A DNA stretch of 52,262 bases, taken from contig JADFQO010000003.1 in assembly GCA_022561775.1 (NCBI GenBank), positions 90,001-142,262 of the forward strand, read 5' to 3'. The notes below the pieces were generated by a model. It saw only the letters and a list, made by a program, of their open reading frames with translations, was not told where the DNA came from and ran no database searches. A program made the translations under genes and the position numbers. This document shows positions 1-9,583 of the stretch, piece after piece (within the stretch, counting starts at the first letter, position 1; each line of letters starts with the position of its first letter). Source of the stretch: Myxococcales bacterium (GTDB lineage Bacteria; Myxococcota_A; UBA9160; SMWR01).

Positions 1-208
1 CAACTGCGGCGTGTGCGAGCCGGAGTGCCCCTGGGAGGCCATCTTCGAGGACGAGCAGGTGCCGCCGACTTTTTCCGATGATACGGGGCTCAACGCCAAG
101 ATTCTCGATGACAAGGACTCCTTCTCGGTTCCGGAAGTCGAAGACCAGCCCAAACCGAGCCCGCAGCAGATCGAAAAAAACAAAGCCAAGTGGGGCTACC
201 CGGCGTAG
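1..208 (+). CDS. 4Fe-4S ferredoxin, FdxA-like, C-terminal part (5' end outside window)
   Basis: The frame is open from base 2 to a TAG at 206-208, so only the last 68 residues are visible. They begin with NCGVCEPECP, which matches the second half of a C-x2-C-x2-C-x3-CP iron-sulfur motif, followed by EAIFEDEQVP, typical of bacterial 7Fe/4Fe ferredoxins of the FdxA type. The first cysteine of the motif would lie just upstream of the window. The tail after the cluster is rich in Pro, Asp and Lys and carries no further motif. The protein should be a small soluble cytoplasmic electron carrier; its redox partner cannot be told from here. It converges with aroE, with hairpins between them. Confidence 0.75.
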   Translation, partial: NCGVCEPECPWEAIFEDEQVPPTFSDDTGLNAKILDDKDSFSVPEVEDQPKPSPQQIEKNKAKWGYPA

Positions 209-215
209 AAGGGAC

Positions 216-285
216 GGCCCTCTGGGCCATCCAATCTACGCTATACGGCGTGAAGAATAGGCCCTCTGGGCTATCGAATTACGCT
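216..285. repeat. Imperfect direct repeat of about 27 bases carrying small hairpins
   Basis: Two copies, 216-242 and 260-285, share the pattern ggccctctgggcYatcSaa followed by tacgct, 44 bases apart. Each begins with a small hairpin, GGCCC-tct-GGGCC in the first copy and a close variant in the second. They lie just after the ferredoxin stop codon. Role unknown; they may be remnants of a palindromic repeat family. Confidence 0.5.
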
Positions 286-286
286 T

Positions 287-334
287 GGAAGGCTCGATGC
301 CTGGGTCCGGCTGGATCCATCCATCGAGCCTTCC
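287..334. terminator. Long hairpin between convergent ferredoxin and aroE genes
   Basis: The arms ggaaggctcgatg (287-299) and catcgagccttcc (322-334) are perfectly complementary over 13 bp with a 22-base loop. The position between two convergent genes fits a bidirectional transcription end. There is no strong T run after either arm, so intrinsic termination is plausible but not certain. Confidence 0.45.
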
Positions 335-384
335 GGCATTTCTGATTTGATCAACCGGTTGGATTGCTCGGCGGTTCGCTGAAC

Positions 385-1209
385 TTAGCCGGCTGCGTCG
401 AAGGCCTTGGCCATTACCTCGACGGGCGCGTCCAACCCGGTCCACTCGCGCAGTTGCTCTGCGGCCTGATGGACGAGCATCCATTTACCCGGGATCGTGC
501 GCGCTCCACGCGACGCCGCATCGCGCAGTAGCCGGGTTTCGGGAGGCTCGTAGACGGTGTCCATGACTACGGTACCTGCGGTGATCCAGCTCGGATCGAC
601 GGGCGATTCGTCTCCGGCGAGGCCAACGGATGTGGTGTTGACCAGAATGTCGTGGGGGATGTTCTCGAGCGCGGAGATCGGACCGGCCGCTTCCGCTCCG
701 AGGTCGGCGCAGAGTTGTCGGGCCCGATCTTGGCTGCGATTGAGCACGGTCACTTTCGCGCCCCGCGCGCGCAGACCGTAGACCACCGCACGCGCGGCGC
801 CTCCGGCGCCGAGTACGACCGCGCGGGTATCGGCCAGTTCTGTGGCGCTCTCGATTGCGCGAACGGCGCCCAGCCAGTCGGTATTCGACCCCACGAGCTT
901 CGCTCCGCGTCGGGTGACCGTATTGACGGCGCCGATTTGCTGCGCGGTCTCATCGATGTCGTCCAACAATGCGATGACGGCTTCTTTGTGTGGGATCGAG
1001 ATCGCGAGCTGCCGGATGCCGAGCGCGCGCAGCCCGGAAATCGCGGCGGAAAGATCTTCCGGCAGCACGTCGAAGGCCAAGTAGGCGGCGTCGACACCCA
1101 GAGCCGCGAAGGCCGCATTGTGCATCGCCGGGGAGCGCGTGTGTCCGGCCGGGTGAAGCGCGATGCCGCAGAGTTGCGTGTCGGCACTGATCGCCAATCG
1201 GGAGGTCAT
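385..1209 (-). CDS. aroE: Shikimate 5-dehydrogenase
   Basis: Reduces 3-dehydroshikimate to shikimate with NADPH in the aromatic amino acid pathway; soluble cytoplasmic enzyme. The 274-residue product has the family features in order: the substrate-binding SPAMHN at 26-31, the catalytic lysine in PHK (Lys75), the NTD segment with the partner aspartate (Asp111), and the nucleotide-binding GAGGAAR at 134-140. Length matches typical AroE (about 270). The frame stays open upstream, but the ATG at 1209 begins MTSRLAIS directly before the expected first strand, so the longer reading is not used. The gene is divergent from purE across about 100 bases and ends facing the ferredoxin gene. Confidence 0.93.
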   Translation of the reverse strand: MTSRLAISADTQLCGIALHPAGHTRSPAMHNAAFAALGVDAAYLAFDVLPEDLSAAISGLRALGIRQLAISIPHKEAVIALLDDIDETAQQIGAVNTVTRRGAKLVGSNTDWLGAVRAIESATELADTRAVVLGAGGAARAVVYGLRARGAKVTVLNRSQDRARQLCADLGAEAAGPISALENIPHDILVNTTSVGLAGDESPVDPSWITAGTVVMDTVYEPPETRLLRDAASRGARTIPGKWMLVHQAAEQLREWTGLDAPVEVMAKAFDAAG

Positions 1210-1308
1210 CGGGATTCCATCCTCTGCCGCGGAGGCTATCCTATTCCGCACACCACCGGCACGGAGAACGGGCAGCGGAGCCGCGATGAGAGAGGAGAGG
1301 CTGGGGAG

Positions 1309-1797
1309 ATGGCGGACGCAAGAGTAGCGATCATCATGGGCAGCCAGAGCGACTGGAGCGTGATGCGATCCGCCGAAGAGGCTCTCGAGGCTCTCGGAAT
1401 CACTTCCGACGTGCGCATCATCTCGGCCCATCGCACCCCGGAGCGGTTGACGGCCTTCATTCGGGAAGCGGAGGAGAGCGGCATCGAAGCGATCATTGCG
1501 GGCGCGGGCTGCGCGGCTCACCTCGCCGGGGTGACCGCAGCCCACACCGTGTTGCCCGTGCTTGGCGTCCCGCTGGAGGGTTCCGCGCTCAACGGGCTCG
1601 ACGCGTTGCTCGCCACCGTGCAGATGCCCGGCGGAATTCCCGTTGCGACGTTTGCGATCGGAAAGGCAGGCGCCAAGAATGCGGCGTTATTTGCCGCGGC
1701 GATCATTGCGCGCTTCGACGACGCGGTGCGCGAAAGACTCGTCAAGTTCCGCGAAGCCGAATCAGCGGCGGTACCGCACGCGCCGAAGCGAGACTGA
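1309..1797 (+). CDS. purE: N5-carboxyaminoimidazole ribonucleotide mutase, class I PurE
   Basis: Converts N5-CAIR to CAIR in purine synthesis; normally a cytoplasmic octamer. The 162-residue product shows GSQSDW at 11-16, SAHRTPE at 39-45 with the catalytic histidine (His41), and the glycine/alanine-rich [11 protein letters not shown] loop that binds the ribonucleotide. Start ATG 1309 lies after a purine-rich stretch (gaggagaggctgggg) and gives the usual PurE length. No purK is visible next to it, so the N5-CAIR synthetase would be encoded elsewhere. The gene converges on the uracil-DNA glycosylase gene with a 20-base gap. Confidence 0.93.
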   Translation: MADARVAIIMGSQSDWSVMRSAEEALEALGITSDVRIISAHRTPERLTAFIREAEESGIEAIIAGAGCAAHLAGVTAAHTVLPVLGVPLEGSALNGLDALLATVQMPGGIPVATFAIGKAGAKNAALFAAAIIARFDDAVRERLVKFREAESAAVPHAPKRD

Positions 1798-1817
1798 TCT
1801 AGGCGCGGCGCGTCCAG

Positions 1818-2570
1818 CTATTGCCGGCTGCGCGCGAGCGCGGCCTTCAGATCTTCCCAGACGACCTTGCGGTTCGCAGCTGTGTACTGGCGCAGTAGGT
1901 AGGCGGGGTGGAAGGTCGGCATCAGCGGAATGCCCCGGTACTCGTGCCAGGTCCCGCGAACCCTCGTGATCGAAACATCGCGTCCCAGCAGCAGGCTCGT
2001 TGCGGGGCGGCCCAACGCGACGATCGTACGGGGCCTGACCGCGTCGATCTGGCCATCCAGAAACGGCTTGCAGGTGGAGACCTCGTCGGGTCGGGGCGTG
2101 CGGTTTCCGGGCGGTCTGCACTTCACGATGTTGCAGATGTAGACCTCGCTGCGCGGAATCTCGAGGCCGCGTTCGATCATCCGCGTCAGGAGTTCACCTG
2201 CGCGGCCCACGAAGGGCAATCCGCGCCGATCTTCTTCTTGCCCGGGCCCCTCGCCGATGAACATCAGCGCCGCGTCGGGATTGCCGTCTCCGAATACGAT
2301 CCGATTGCGAGCCTCACAGAGGGGGCAGCGCGTGCACTCGCCGAGTTCGAGCCGCACGTCTTCGAGGGTTCGCGCTCCGCCCCCTCGCTGCGGCCGGGCG
2401 AAATCCCGGTCCGGTTGTTGTAGGGCCGGTGCATCGAGACGCGGCCGTAATTCAATCGCGGCATCACCCCTCCCGTCGAACTGCTCGACGCCTTCCTCAG
2501 CCAGTTCCTTCAGCGTCGCTCGGACGCTGCGCAGCAGCGAACAGGTCTCGGCGGTCAGCGCGGGGTCCAC
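1818..2570 (-). CDS. Uracil-DNA glycosylase, family 4, 4Fe-4S
   Basis: Removes uracil from DNA to start base-excision repair. The catalytic core (residues about 70-250) shows the family 4 features: iron-sulfur cysteines at 79, 82, 151 and 167 ([17 protein letters not shown] and STCKPF), motif 1 GEGPGQEED, and the HPAYLLR loop near the end. The first 70 residues are a less conserved, Pro/Arg-rich lead-in. The GTG at 2570 follows a gggggaag ribosome site and overlaps the end of the upstream cytochrome gene by 16 bases, pointing to co-transcription and coupled translation. A longer N-terminal reading would run deep into the cytochrome gene and is unlikely. 250 residues. Confidence 0.88.
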   Translation of the reverse strand: MDPALTAETCSLLRSVRATLKELAEEGVEQFDGRGDAAIELRPRLDAPALQQPDRDFARPQRGGGARTLEDVRLELGECTRCPLCEARNRIVFGDGNPDAALMFIGEGPGQEEDRRGLPFVGRAGELLTRMIERGLEIPRSEVYICNIVKCRPPGNRTPRPDEVSTCKPFLDGQIDAVRPRTIVALGRPATSLLLGRDVSITRVRGTWHEYRGIPLMPTFHPAYLLRQYTAANRKVVWEDLKAALARSRQ

Positions 2571-4639
2571 GTCGAGCTTCCCCCGCTCAGTCGGTCGAAG
2601 GCGTGCCGGATTTCCGAGATCGACAGCGCGACGTCGGTCGGATCCAGGATCGCTGCGCCTTCGGCCTTGGGCTCGCCGGTACCGGGTTCGATCGTGCCGT
2701 GTCGCTGAGCTTCGATCTTCTCGATGACCTCGAACTCGAAACCCGGGTCGTTGACTTCGTCGTGGCAGGTACCGCAGATCTGCAGGATCACGCACGAGTC
2801 GCACTTGTCGCCGAGTGACACGATGCTGCCGATTTTCGCAGCGCCTTGTTTCGCGTGTTCGCCACCGGGTCCGTGGCAGGATTCGCAACCCACCCGCGCC
2901 AGATCGGTGTGGGATTTCACCACGCCATCTCTTGGGAATCCTCCCGGTCGTCCGAATCCCGTGGTATGACAAGCGAGGCAATCGGCATTGGCGCTCTTGC
3001 CGGCCTTCGACAGTGTCGCCACGGCAGCCGCGTGTGGGCCCGCGGCCCAGGTCTCGTACTCGCTCTCGTGGCAATCCCGACAGGTGTCCGAGCCCACGTG
3101 CTGGGCGTTGGTCGGGAGCACGTCGCGTGGAGCGCCAATCTCTTCAATCAGCGCCTGGCGCTCCTCGAGTGAGAGCTTCGTTACATGGGCATTCGCCGCG
3201 TGAGAGATCCGCGGGAGGAATGTCGCGTATTCGAAGCCGAGTGAGTGTTCCGGCGTGTGGCAGGTCGCACAGGCCGCCGAGTAGTCGCCTTTCGGCGCGA
3301 AGCCCGGGGAGAGATGTGGTCCCCCCCGCCCGTGGCACGACTCGCAGCCCACGTCTTCCAATTCGTGAGTTTGTTTTGCACTCGTGAAGCCGCCAGGTTC
3401 GGAATAGCCGACTACATGGCAACCGACGCACTCCTCGTCGTTGGCTGCGCCGTGCTTCACCAGCGTGTTGTAGGCGCTCGCGTGCTTGGTGAAGAACCAG
3501 GTTTCCTGCTCCAATTCGTGACAGACCCCGCACGTCTCACTGCCGCTGAAGCCCACCCTACGGAGCAGCATGGGGACGGGGGCCGCTGAGAGCATGGCCA
3601 TTCTCATGCGCGCCAGGGGCTCGTCTGTCGGGGGATCCCAACCTTGTACGTGGGCCGCAATGCGGCCCTTGGCGTCGATGAAGAACGTGTCCGGCACGCC
3701 TCCGAACACCCCGTAATCGCCCTGGATCGAGCGGTCGTCGTCGAACGCGAGCGGAAAAAAGTCGAGGTTCTTGCTTTTGAGCTCGCGTCGCACGGCACCC
3801 GTCCGCCCCGTGATCTCGATTCCGATCAATGTCGGTCGTTTATCGGCGGGCAGTTCGGCCAGCGCCTCGCGGTAGAAGGTCAATGCCTTGTGGCAATGCG
3901 AGCAGGTGTGAAGGAAGAAGATCAAGATGACTGCTTTGCCCCGGTGCGCGGCCAGGTCGAAGCGTTCCTGGCTGTCCATGATGTCGACGGTGAAGAGCGG
4001 CGCCACCGGGCGATTTCCCAGAGTGGGTTCGCTCTTGCTCGCGAGGGCAGGAAGACGCAGGGCCTCTCGGATCTGGCTTTCGATTGCTCTTTCCGCATCC
4101 GGTGCATGGGACATCAATTGCTGGATACCGAAGATGATGTAGCCGTCGGCGTCCACGCCGAACAGGGCCATCGGTTGGCGTAGTCCCATACGCCGTGCGA
4201 TGGCCGCGGAGGAATCGTCGAGCACCTTGAAATCGATGCTGTTTTCTTTCGCGAATGAAAGAGCCGTCTCGCGATCCGATCCGGTGGCGACGCCGAGGAT
4301 GTCGAAGTTGTACTTGCCGCGGAGTTTCGAGATCTTGCCAATCGCTTTCGTGGTTGCAGTGGCGGCCTTGATTTCCGGGTTGAAGAAGTAGACGACGAGC
4401 CTCTTTCCGAGCATCGACGAGACTTCTAGCCGCTCGCCCTCGAGCGTCCGACCTGCAAAGTTCGGCAAGGGTCTCTCGCGTCGGGGTTTTGCTTCTTTCT
4501 TCGGCCCCTTGGCTGCGGGGGCGGCCTGAGCCTCGCTGGTAACGGGCGCTGCGGCATCGCCCGACGTGGCGTTTCCGCAGGCGACGACCAGTCCCAAGAG
4601 CGCGATTACGAGGATTCGGTCGTGCACGCACCGCAGCAT
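2555..4639 (-). CDS. Lipoprotein with two redoxin domains fused to an eight-heme cytochrome c
   Basis: The 694-residue product starts with a lipoprotein signal (hydrophobic stretch, lipobox LVVAC), so it should be lipid-anchored in the periplasm or outer membrane. Residues of about 40-180 form a redoxin (AhpC/TSA-like) domain without a CxxC. Residues of about 205-345 form a second redoxin/thioredoxin-like domain with active site CSHC. From Cys370 to about 625 there are eight CxxCH heme sites (GVC, VGC, ESC, ATC, RDC, LAC, ESC and GTC types), resembling the cytochrome c554/multiheme family. The redoxin active site is itself followed by His, giving a ninth CxxCH by pattern. The natural partner and electron acceptor are unknown. 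An in-frame TTG at 4663, with GGGAGG 4 bases before it, is an alternative start that adds 8 residues. Confidence 0.82.
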   Translation of the reverse strand: MLRCVHDRILVIALLGLVVACGNATSGDAAAPVTSEAQAAPAAKGPKKEAKPRRERPLPNFAGRTLEGERLEVSSMLGKRLVVYFFNPEIKAATATTKAIGKISKLRGKYNFDILGVATGSDRETALSFAKENSIDFKVLDDSSAAIARRMGLRQPMALFGVDADGYIIFGIQQLMSHAPDAERAIESQIREALRLPALASKSEPTLGNRPVAPLFTVDIMDSQERFDLAAHRGKAVILIFFLHTCSHCHKALTFYREALAELPADKRPTLIGIEITGRTGAVRRELKSKNLDFFPLAFDDDRSIQGDYGVFGGVPDTFFIDAKGRIAAHVQGWDPPTDEPLARMRMAMLSAAPVPMLLRRVGFSGSETCGVCHELEQETWFFTKHASAYNTLVKHGAANDEECVGCHVVGYSEPGGFTSAKQTHELEDVGCESCHGRGGPHLSPGFAPKGDYSAACATCHTPEHSLGFEYATFLPRISHAANAHVTKLSLEERQALIEEIGAPRDVLPTNAQHVGSDTCRDCHESEYETWAAGPHAAAVATLSKAGKSANADCLACHTTGFGRPGGFPRDGVVKSHTDLARVGCESCHGPGGEHAKQGAAKIGSIVSLGDKCDSCVILQICGTCHDEVNDPGFEFEVIEKIEAQRHGTIEPGTGEPKAEGAAILDPTDVALSISEIRHAFDRLSGGSSTWTPR

Positions 4640-4793
4640 ACGAGCCGCATCCCCTGCCGGCAACCGACCTCCCTCGCCTGAAGAACGTTTCTCGTCCGAT
4701 GAGCCGGTCGAAGATGCGATGCTCGGCGCATCTCTGCACGAGGTGTGCGTTTCGATTCAGGTCCAGGTTGATTGGCGCCCCGATCGGACAGCG

Positions 4794-5318
4794 CTACGGG
4801 CGCTTGGCGTCCCACTTTTTGCGCGCTTGCGCCAGCTGCTCCTTGAAAAAGGCGTTGTCCGGCTCGAAGGCGACGGCCGTCTGTAGATTGCGGACAGCAC
4901 TGTCGAAGTCGCCTTGCCGGAGGTTGGCGCTCGCCAGGTTGAAATACTGCCGCCCCTGTGGCGTGCGCCCCTCCCGGGCCTCGGTTTGCTTGCGGCTGCC
5001 GGCCGCCTCCGCTTCTGCGAGCTGCATCCTCACGCCAGCCTTGGCTGTGATCTGTTGATCGTAGGCAGTCCGGCGGCGCGGGTTGCGCAAGATGGAATAG
5101 GCTTCGCTGATTCGCTTGGAGATCTCGTCGATGGCCCGGCGGATCTCTGGTTGGTGGTGCCGATTGCTGTCTGGATGAAATACGCGTGATGTTGCGTGAT
5201 AGGCTCGTTTGATGTCGCTGGGCTTGGCGTCGTAGCGCAGGTGGAACAACTGGTAGTAGTCGAGTTCTCCGAGGATCGCAGCGAGAGCCGTGATCTCCGT
5301 AGGGGCGAGATCGGCCAT
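4794..5318 (-). CDS. J-domain protein with C-terminal TPR-like segment
   Basis: Likely co-chaperone for the Hsp70 encoded 3 bases upstream; the two genes are surely one transcript. Of 174 residues, about 18-90 form a J domain with the ATPase-stimulating HPD motif at 48-50, followed by a basic helix (RRAIDEISKRISEAY). Residues of about 92-115 are a charged Ala/Glu linker, and about 120-170 look like one to two TPR helices (the pattern LASANLRQGDFDSAV). It lacks the Gly/Phe region and zinc fingers of true DnaJ, so it is a class C J-protein rather than DnaJ itself. No signal peptide or membrane segment. Start ATG 5318 is well placed. Confidence 0.85.
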   Translation of the reverse strand: MADLAPTEITALAAILGELDYYQLFHLRYDAKPSDIKRAYHATSRVFHPDSNRHHQPEIRRAIDEISKRISEAYSILRNPRRRTAYDQQITAKAGVRMQLAEAEAAGSRKQTEAREGRTPQGRQYFNLASANLRQGDFDSAVRNLQTAVAFEPDNAFFKEQLAQARKKWDAKRP

Positions 5319-5321
5319 TCT

Positions 5322-7265
5322 CTAGGCCTTCGTTTCGTCGTCGCCGGGTCCCTCTAGGTCCGTGCCGGGCCGTTCGAACAATTCTTCCTCCAACTCTTTG
5401 GCATCGGGTTCGTCCAGGGTCGGAGCGGTGATGGTAAGGTCTTCATCGACCGCCGTGATCTTTCCACCGGGCGTCGGATCGATCGCGGCCGGCGTGAGTT
5501 TCACGTCTTCTAGCCCCTCGCGTTCCAGAAGGTCGTCGGACTCTGGCAGCAGGTCGTCGCCCATGAGCGTGGGTTTGGATTTGACCGATTTGGTTTTTGG
5601 TTTCGCACCTTCAACGGGCTGCAGCGCCTGGTCCGGTGCGAGCGCCTCATCGGTATGGGCTGGCCGGCCGCCCTGTGTCGGCTGGCTGAGCGTCGAAGCC
5701 ACGCGATCCGTTCGCTGTGACTGGATGATGCTCTCGATGTCGCCTTCCGACAGTCCCGCAGAGAGCGTGATGCGAGTGGAAGCCTGTTCGCCCGTCGAGA
5801 CATCCTTCGCCTTCACCTCCACGATGCCGTCTACGTTGATCTCGAAGGTGATGTCGATCGAGACTTCACCCCGGCGCGCTTTTTCGAAACCCGAGAACAT
5901 GAACTGGCCGAGAAGCTCGTTTTCCTGCGCGTTGCGGGATTCACCCTGATAGACGCGGATGTCCACGGATTCCTGATAGTCCTTGAACGTGGTGAATCTC
6001 CGCGTTTGCTCGATGGGTACCGGGGTGTTGCGTTCGATAATGGACTCGGCGAGGCCACCGGCCACACCGATGCGCAAGGAAAGCGGAGTGACGTCGAGCA
6101 GGAACGCGTCATCGCTGGTGGGGTTCACAAGCGATGTCGCGAAAATCGCGGCTCCGATCGCGACCACCTCGTCAGGGTCGACATCGGATTTGAGTTCCTG
6201 CTGGAAGTATTGGCTTACGGCATCTCGAATCAGGGGAAGTCGCGTGGGTCCGCCGACGAGAATCACGCCATCGAGATCCCGCGCAACCTCGCCCGCCTGC
6301 GCGAGAGCCGCGTCGCAGACCACGAAGGTGCGCTGGATCAGATCGTGAACCAACTTCGCGTATTCACCGGTCGTGAGGGTTCGCTCGATCGAAAGAGGCT
6401 GCCCGTCCGGGCCGGCGATCACGTCTGGAATCCGGATCTCCACGTCGTCCTCTGTCGACAGCGCCCTCTTGGCTCCCTCGGCGGCCACCTTGAGTTTTTC
6501 GAAGGCGAAGGGGTCGTTTCGGAGCCTGATGTTGTGTTTGCTCAGGAATTCGTCCGCCAGCAGATCGATGACGCGATCGTCGAAGTCGTCTCCTCCGAGG
6601 AACGTGTCGCCGCAGGTTGCGAGGACTTCGAATACGTCGTCGCCGATCTCGAGTATGGAAATATCGAAGGTTCCGCCGCCGAGATCCCAGACCGCGACCT
6701 TTTGGTTGAGACCTTTCCCGAACCCGTACGCGAGCGCGGCTGCAGTCGGCTCGTTGAGGATTCGCAGCACTTCGAGGCCGGCGATTCGTCCGGCATCTTT
6801 GGTCGCCTGCCGTTGATTGTCGTTGAAGTAGGCGGGAACCGTGATAACCGCCTTCGAGATGCTCTCCCCGATCTGCGTCTCGGCTACGGTCTTCATCTCT
6901 CGCAGAATCATCGCCGAGATTTCTGGGACCGTGAACTGCTCATCTCCGATCTCGATCACGACGCCGTGGCTGTCGCCTTCGGCGATCTTGTAGGAGCAGA
7001 TCGCCTGGGCTTTCTTCACTTCTTCGGAGCCGTAGAAGCGCCCCATCAATCTCTTCGCGGACGCGATGGTCCGGATGGGGTCGTGGATGAGGCCCGCACG
7101 CGCCGCGTTGCCGACCGAGATCGACCCGCCCTCCTGGAAGAAAACGACACTCGCGGTGGTCCGCTCGCCGTAGGTGTTGGCGAGTACGGTCGTGGTGTCC
7201 CCCTCTCGGATCGCGACGCAGGAGTTGCTCGTTCCAAGATCGATTCCGATCGCTCTTTCGGGCAT
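5322..7265 (-). CDS. Hsp70/DnaK-family chaperone lacking the usual C-terminal lid
   Basis: ATP-driven chaperone of 647 residues. The ATPase domain (about 1-375) carries [10 protein letters not shown] near the start, the phosphate-binding DLGGGTFD, and [10 protein letters not shown]. The linker [11 protein letters not shown] is close to the canonical DVTPLSL, and a beta-type substrate-binding domain follows to about residue 500. The expected helical lid is replaced by about 150 residues of low-complexity, acidic and Pro/Thr-rich sequence ending in DDETKA. This divergence and the pairing with a class C J-protein instead of DnaJ/GrpE suggest a specialised paralogue rather than the housekeeping DnaK. 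ATG 7265 gives the standard N-terminus. A gene symbol is withheld for that reason. Confidence 0.88.
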   Translation of the reverse strand: MPERAIGIDLGTSNSCVAIREGDTTTVLANTYGERTTASVVFFQEGGSISVGNAARAGLIHDPIRTIASAKRLMGRFYGSEEVKKAQAICSYKIAEGDSHGVVIEIGDEQFTVPEISAMILREMKTVAETQIGESISKAVITVPAYFNDNQRQATKDAGRIAGLEVLRILNEPTAAALAYGFGKGLNQKVAVWDLGGGTFDISILEIGDDVFEVLATCGDTFLGGDDFDDRVIDLLADEFLSKHNIRLRNDPFAFEKLKVAAEGAKRALSTEDDVEIRIPDVIAGPDGQPLSIERTLTTGEYAKLVHDLIQRTFVVCDAALAQAGEVARDLDGVILVGGPTRLPLIRDAVSQYFQQELKSDVDPDEVVAIGAAIFATSLVNPTSDDAFLLDVTPLSLRIGVAGGLAESIIERNTPVPIEQTRRFTTFKDYQESVDIRVYQGESRNAQENELLGQFMFSGFEKARRGEVSIDITFEINVDGIVEVKAKDVSTGEQASTRITLSAGLSEGDIESIIQSQRTDRVASTLSQPTQGGRPAHTDEALAPDQALQPVEGAKPKTKSVKSKPTLMGDDLLPESDDLLEREGLEDVKLTPAAIDPTPGGKITAVDEDLTITAPTLDEPDAKELEEELFERPGTDLEGPGDDETKA

Positions 7266-7349
7266 TTCCGTCTCTTCCCCGCTGCGGCTGGGGCATCGCC
7301 GCCCAGCCTCGGATGGGTGGGGCCGGACCTGGGCCCACCGTGTCGTCTT

Positions 7350-7378
7350 TGGTATCGGCAGAATTCCCGTTTGCTCAA
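7350..7378 (-). promoter_or_regulatory. Weak candidate promoter for the Hsp70/J-protein operon
   Basis: On the minus strand TTGAGC (7373-7378) is followed after 17 bases by ATACCA (7350-7355). The match to sigma-70 boxes is partial, and a heat-shock type box is not evident. The leader to the Hsp70 ATG would be about 80 bases. Confidence 0.2.
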
Positions 7379-7540
7379 GTAGTACGCACGCTTGTCGGCC
7401 CCATTATCTCCTCCAGCCGAGGCTCTGTCCCCTCGGGGAATCCAGGCCTGACGGGTCGCGAACCTTAAAAAGCCTTCGAGTCCGATTACTTGGCCTCGAT
7501 CCAGCCAAGTGCTAACAAGGCCGCCTCGCCCGGAGAAACC

Positions 7541-8290
7541 ATGTCAGGTCATTCGAAGTGGTCCACCATCAAGCGCAAAAAGGGCGCCGCAGATGCCAAG
7601 CGCGGCAAGATCTTCACCAAATTGATCCGCGAGATCGCGACCGCGGCCCGCATGGGGGGAGGCGATGTCGATTCCAATCCCCGTCTCCGCCTGAGCTGTG
7701 AAAGGGCGCGTTCGGCGAACATGCCCAAGGACAACATCGAGCGGGCGATCGCGAAGGGCACCGGCGCGGGCGAGGGCGAAGCCTACGAAGAGGTGGTCTA
7801 CGAGGGCTACGGTCCCGGTGGCGTCGCCGTCTACATCGAGGCGCTCACGGACAACAAGAACCGCACCGTCGGCGATGTCCGCCACATCCTCTCGAAGCAC
7901 GGCGGTAACCTGGGGGCGAGCGGCTGCGTCAGCTATTTATTCGAAAAACGAGGCGTTCTGAGCTTCGATCGCTCGCGAGTCGACGTGGACCGGTTGCTCG
8001 AGGCCGCCCTCGAAGCGGGCGCGGACGATGTCATCGAGGACGACACCCATATCGACGTGGTCATCGCACTGACGGGTTTCGAGTCGCTCAAACGCGAGCT
8101 GTTGGCGGCCGGTTTCGAGCCCGAGCGGGCGGGTATCGAGATGGAGCCGACCACCACGGTTGCGGTGGGGGGGGCCGAGGCCGAGTCGATGCTGAGTCTG
8201 GGCGACGCGTTGGACGACCTCGACGATGTGCAGCACGTCTACGCGAACTTCGACATCTCCGACGAGGAGATGGCGCGGATCGCCGGTTAG
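7541..8290 (+). CDS. yebC: YebC/PmpR-family protein
   Basis: The 249-residue protein begins SGHSKWSTIKRKKG, the hallmark start of the YebC family, and keeps its conserved region with EAYEEVVYEGYGPGG and the later DNKNRTVGDVRH. Members have been described as DNA-binding regulators and, more recently, as translation factors that help ribosomes at difficult peptide stretches; which applies here cannot be told. Start ATG 7541 fits the family N-terminus; an upstream in-frame start would add 17 residues not seen in relatives. It lies just before ruvCAB, a very common arrangement. A 7-bp hairpin (acttggc 7488-7494 / gccaagt 7504-7510) sits in its leader. Confidence 0.92.
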   Translation: MSGHSKWSTIKRKKGAADAKRGKIFTKLIREIATAARMGGGDVDSNPRLRLSCERARSANMPKDNIERAIAKGTGAGEGEAYEEVVYEGYGPGGVAVYIEALTDNKNRTVGDVRHILSKHGGNLGASGCVSYLFEKRGVLSFDRSRVDVDRLLEAALEAGADDVIEDDTHIDVVIALTGFESLKRELLAAGFEPERAGIEMEPTTTVAVGGAEAESMLSLGDALDDLDDVQHVYANFDISDEEMARIAG

Positions 8291-8429
8291 CCGTGGCCGG
8301 ATCTGGCGATGCGCGCACCCTCGCCTCGCTTGCTAGACTCGGATCCGCCTCCCCTCCTCCGAGATTGAAAACATCTGGCGCACCCACGGGTTTGCCGCAG
8401 GGTCCGTCGGTCGCGGGCGTGAGGTCTCG

Positions 8430-8966
8430 ATGCGCATCCTCGGAATCGATCCGGGCTCGGCAGCTACCGGTTTCGGCATCGTCGACTCGGAGGCCGGCAG
8501 GCTGATTCACGTCGCTCACGGAACACTCCGCCCGTCGCCGCGCTCGTCGATGGCCGAACGGCTCCACTACCTGCATCAAGCCATCAGCGAGGTGGTGCGC
8601 GATCACGCGCCCGATGCCGCGGTGATCGAACAGGTCTTCGTCTCTGCGAGCGCGCGTTCGGCGTTGGTGCTCGGGCAGGCTCGCGGCGTTGCGCTGGCTG
8701 CGGTGGGTGCGAGCGGCAGAGCGGTGATCGAATACTCGGCGTCGCGCATCAAACTGGCTGTGACCGGAAACGGGCGGGCCGGCAAGGTCCAGGTGCAGAA
8801 CATGGTGCGGAGACTGCTCGAATTGGACCGCCCGCCCGCCCAGGATGCCGCGGACGCGCTCGCCGCCGCGATCTGTTACGCGAACGCCGGGAGAATCGGC
8901 GCGCTGACCCAGGGGGTCTGTTTTCCCGCAAAACGCTCCGCGTTGCGGGCGAGGCGGGCGCCGTGA
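8430..8966 (+). CDS. ruvC: Holliday junction endonuclease RuvC
   Basis: Cuts Holliday junctions during recombination, with RuvAB. The 178-residue protein begins RILGIDPGS, and its four acidic catalytic residues are visible as Asp7, Glu67 (VIEQVF), Asp139 and Asp142 (QDAADALA). Length is normal. First gene of ruvCAB: its stop overlaps the ruvA GTG start by four bases. ATG 8430 follows ggcgtgagg. Confidence 0.95.
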   Translation: MRILGIDPGSAATGFGIVDSEAGRLIHVAHGTLRPSPRSSMAERLHYLHQAISEVVRDHAPDAAVIEQVFVSASARSALVLGQARGVALAAVGASGRAVIEYSASRIKLAVTGNGRAGKVQVQNMVRRLLELDRPPAQDAADALAAAICYANAGRIGALTQGVCFPAKRSALRARRAP

Positions 8967-9583
8967 TTGCGCGGCTGGAGGGAGCGCTGCGCCTCGTCGC
9001 ACCCACCTGTGTGGTCGTCGACGTGGGCGGCGTTGGCTACGAGGTCAACATTCCGTTGTCGACCTTCACGGAACTTCCCGATGAGGGTGAGTCTGTCGTG
9101 CTCCGGATCTACACGCACTCGCGCGAGGGCGCGATCCAGCTGTTCGGTTTTCTTACCGAAAGCGAGCGCGCGGCGTTCACCCTGTTGCTTCGCGCCAATC
9201 GGGTCGGGCCCAAGCTCGCCCAGACCGTACTCTCTGGAATTTCGCCAGCGGAGTTGTTCGAAGCCATTCAACTGGGCAAGGTGGCAGTCCTCCGCGCGGC
9301 GCCCGGCGTCGGAAGCAAGACGGCGGAGCGCATCCTGCTCGAACTCCGCGATCGAACCGGAGAACTTGCAGCGTCGCTGACTTCTGCAGGAGAATTGGAG
9401 CCACCGCTGGAAGGTGACGATCCGTCGACGACCTCTCTGGGTCAGGCGTTGTCGGCGCTGCTGAACCTCGGCTATTCCAGGCAGCAGGCGGATGTCGCAC
9501 TGACCCGTGCCGCGAATGCTGAGGGGGATGATCCGACCCTCGAGGGACTCGTTAGGGGTTCGTTGCGGATGTTGATGAAATGA
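8963..9583 (+). CDS. ruvA: Holliday junction DNA-binding subunit RuvA
   Basis: Binds the four-way junction as a tetramer and loads RuvB. The 206-residue product has the N-terminal OB domain ([10 protein letters not shown]), two helix-hairpin-helix motifs (around [14 protein letters not shown] and [16 protein letters not shown]), and a C-terminal helical domain that contacts RuvB ([21 protein letters not shown]). It starts at GTG 8963 in a four-base overlap with ruvC and ends in a four-base overlap with ruvB, so the three proteins should be made in a coupled way. Confidence 0.95.
   Translation: MIARLEGALRLVAPTCVVVDVGGVGYEVNIPLSTFTELPDEGESVVLRIYTHSREGAIQLFGFLTESERAAFTLLLRANRVGPKLAQTVLSGISPAELFEAIQLGKVAVLRAAPGVGSKTAERILLELRDRTGELAASLTSAGELEPPLEGDDPSTTSLGQALSALLNLGYSRQQADVALTRAANAEGDDPTLEGLVRGSLRMLMK

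Noticed and set aside
8293-8429. Small frame between yebC and ruvC
   Set aside because: It reads as Ser/Arg/Pro-rich sequence and overlaps the start of ruvC in another frame.
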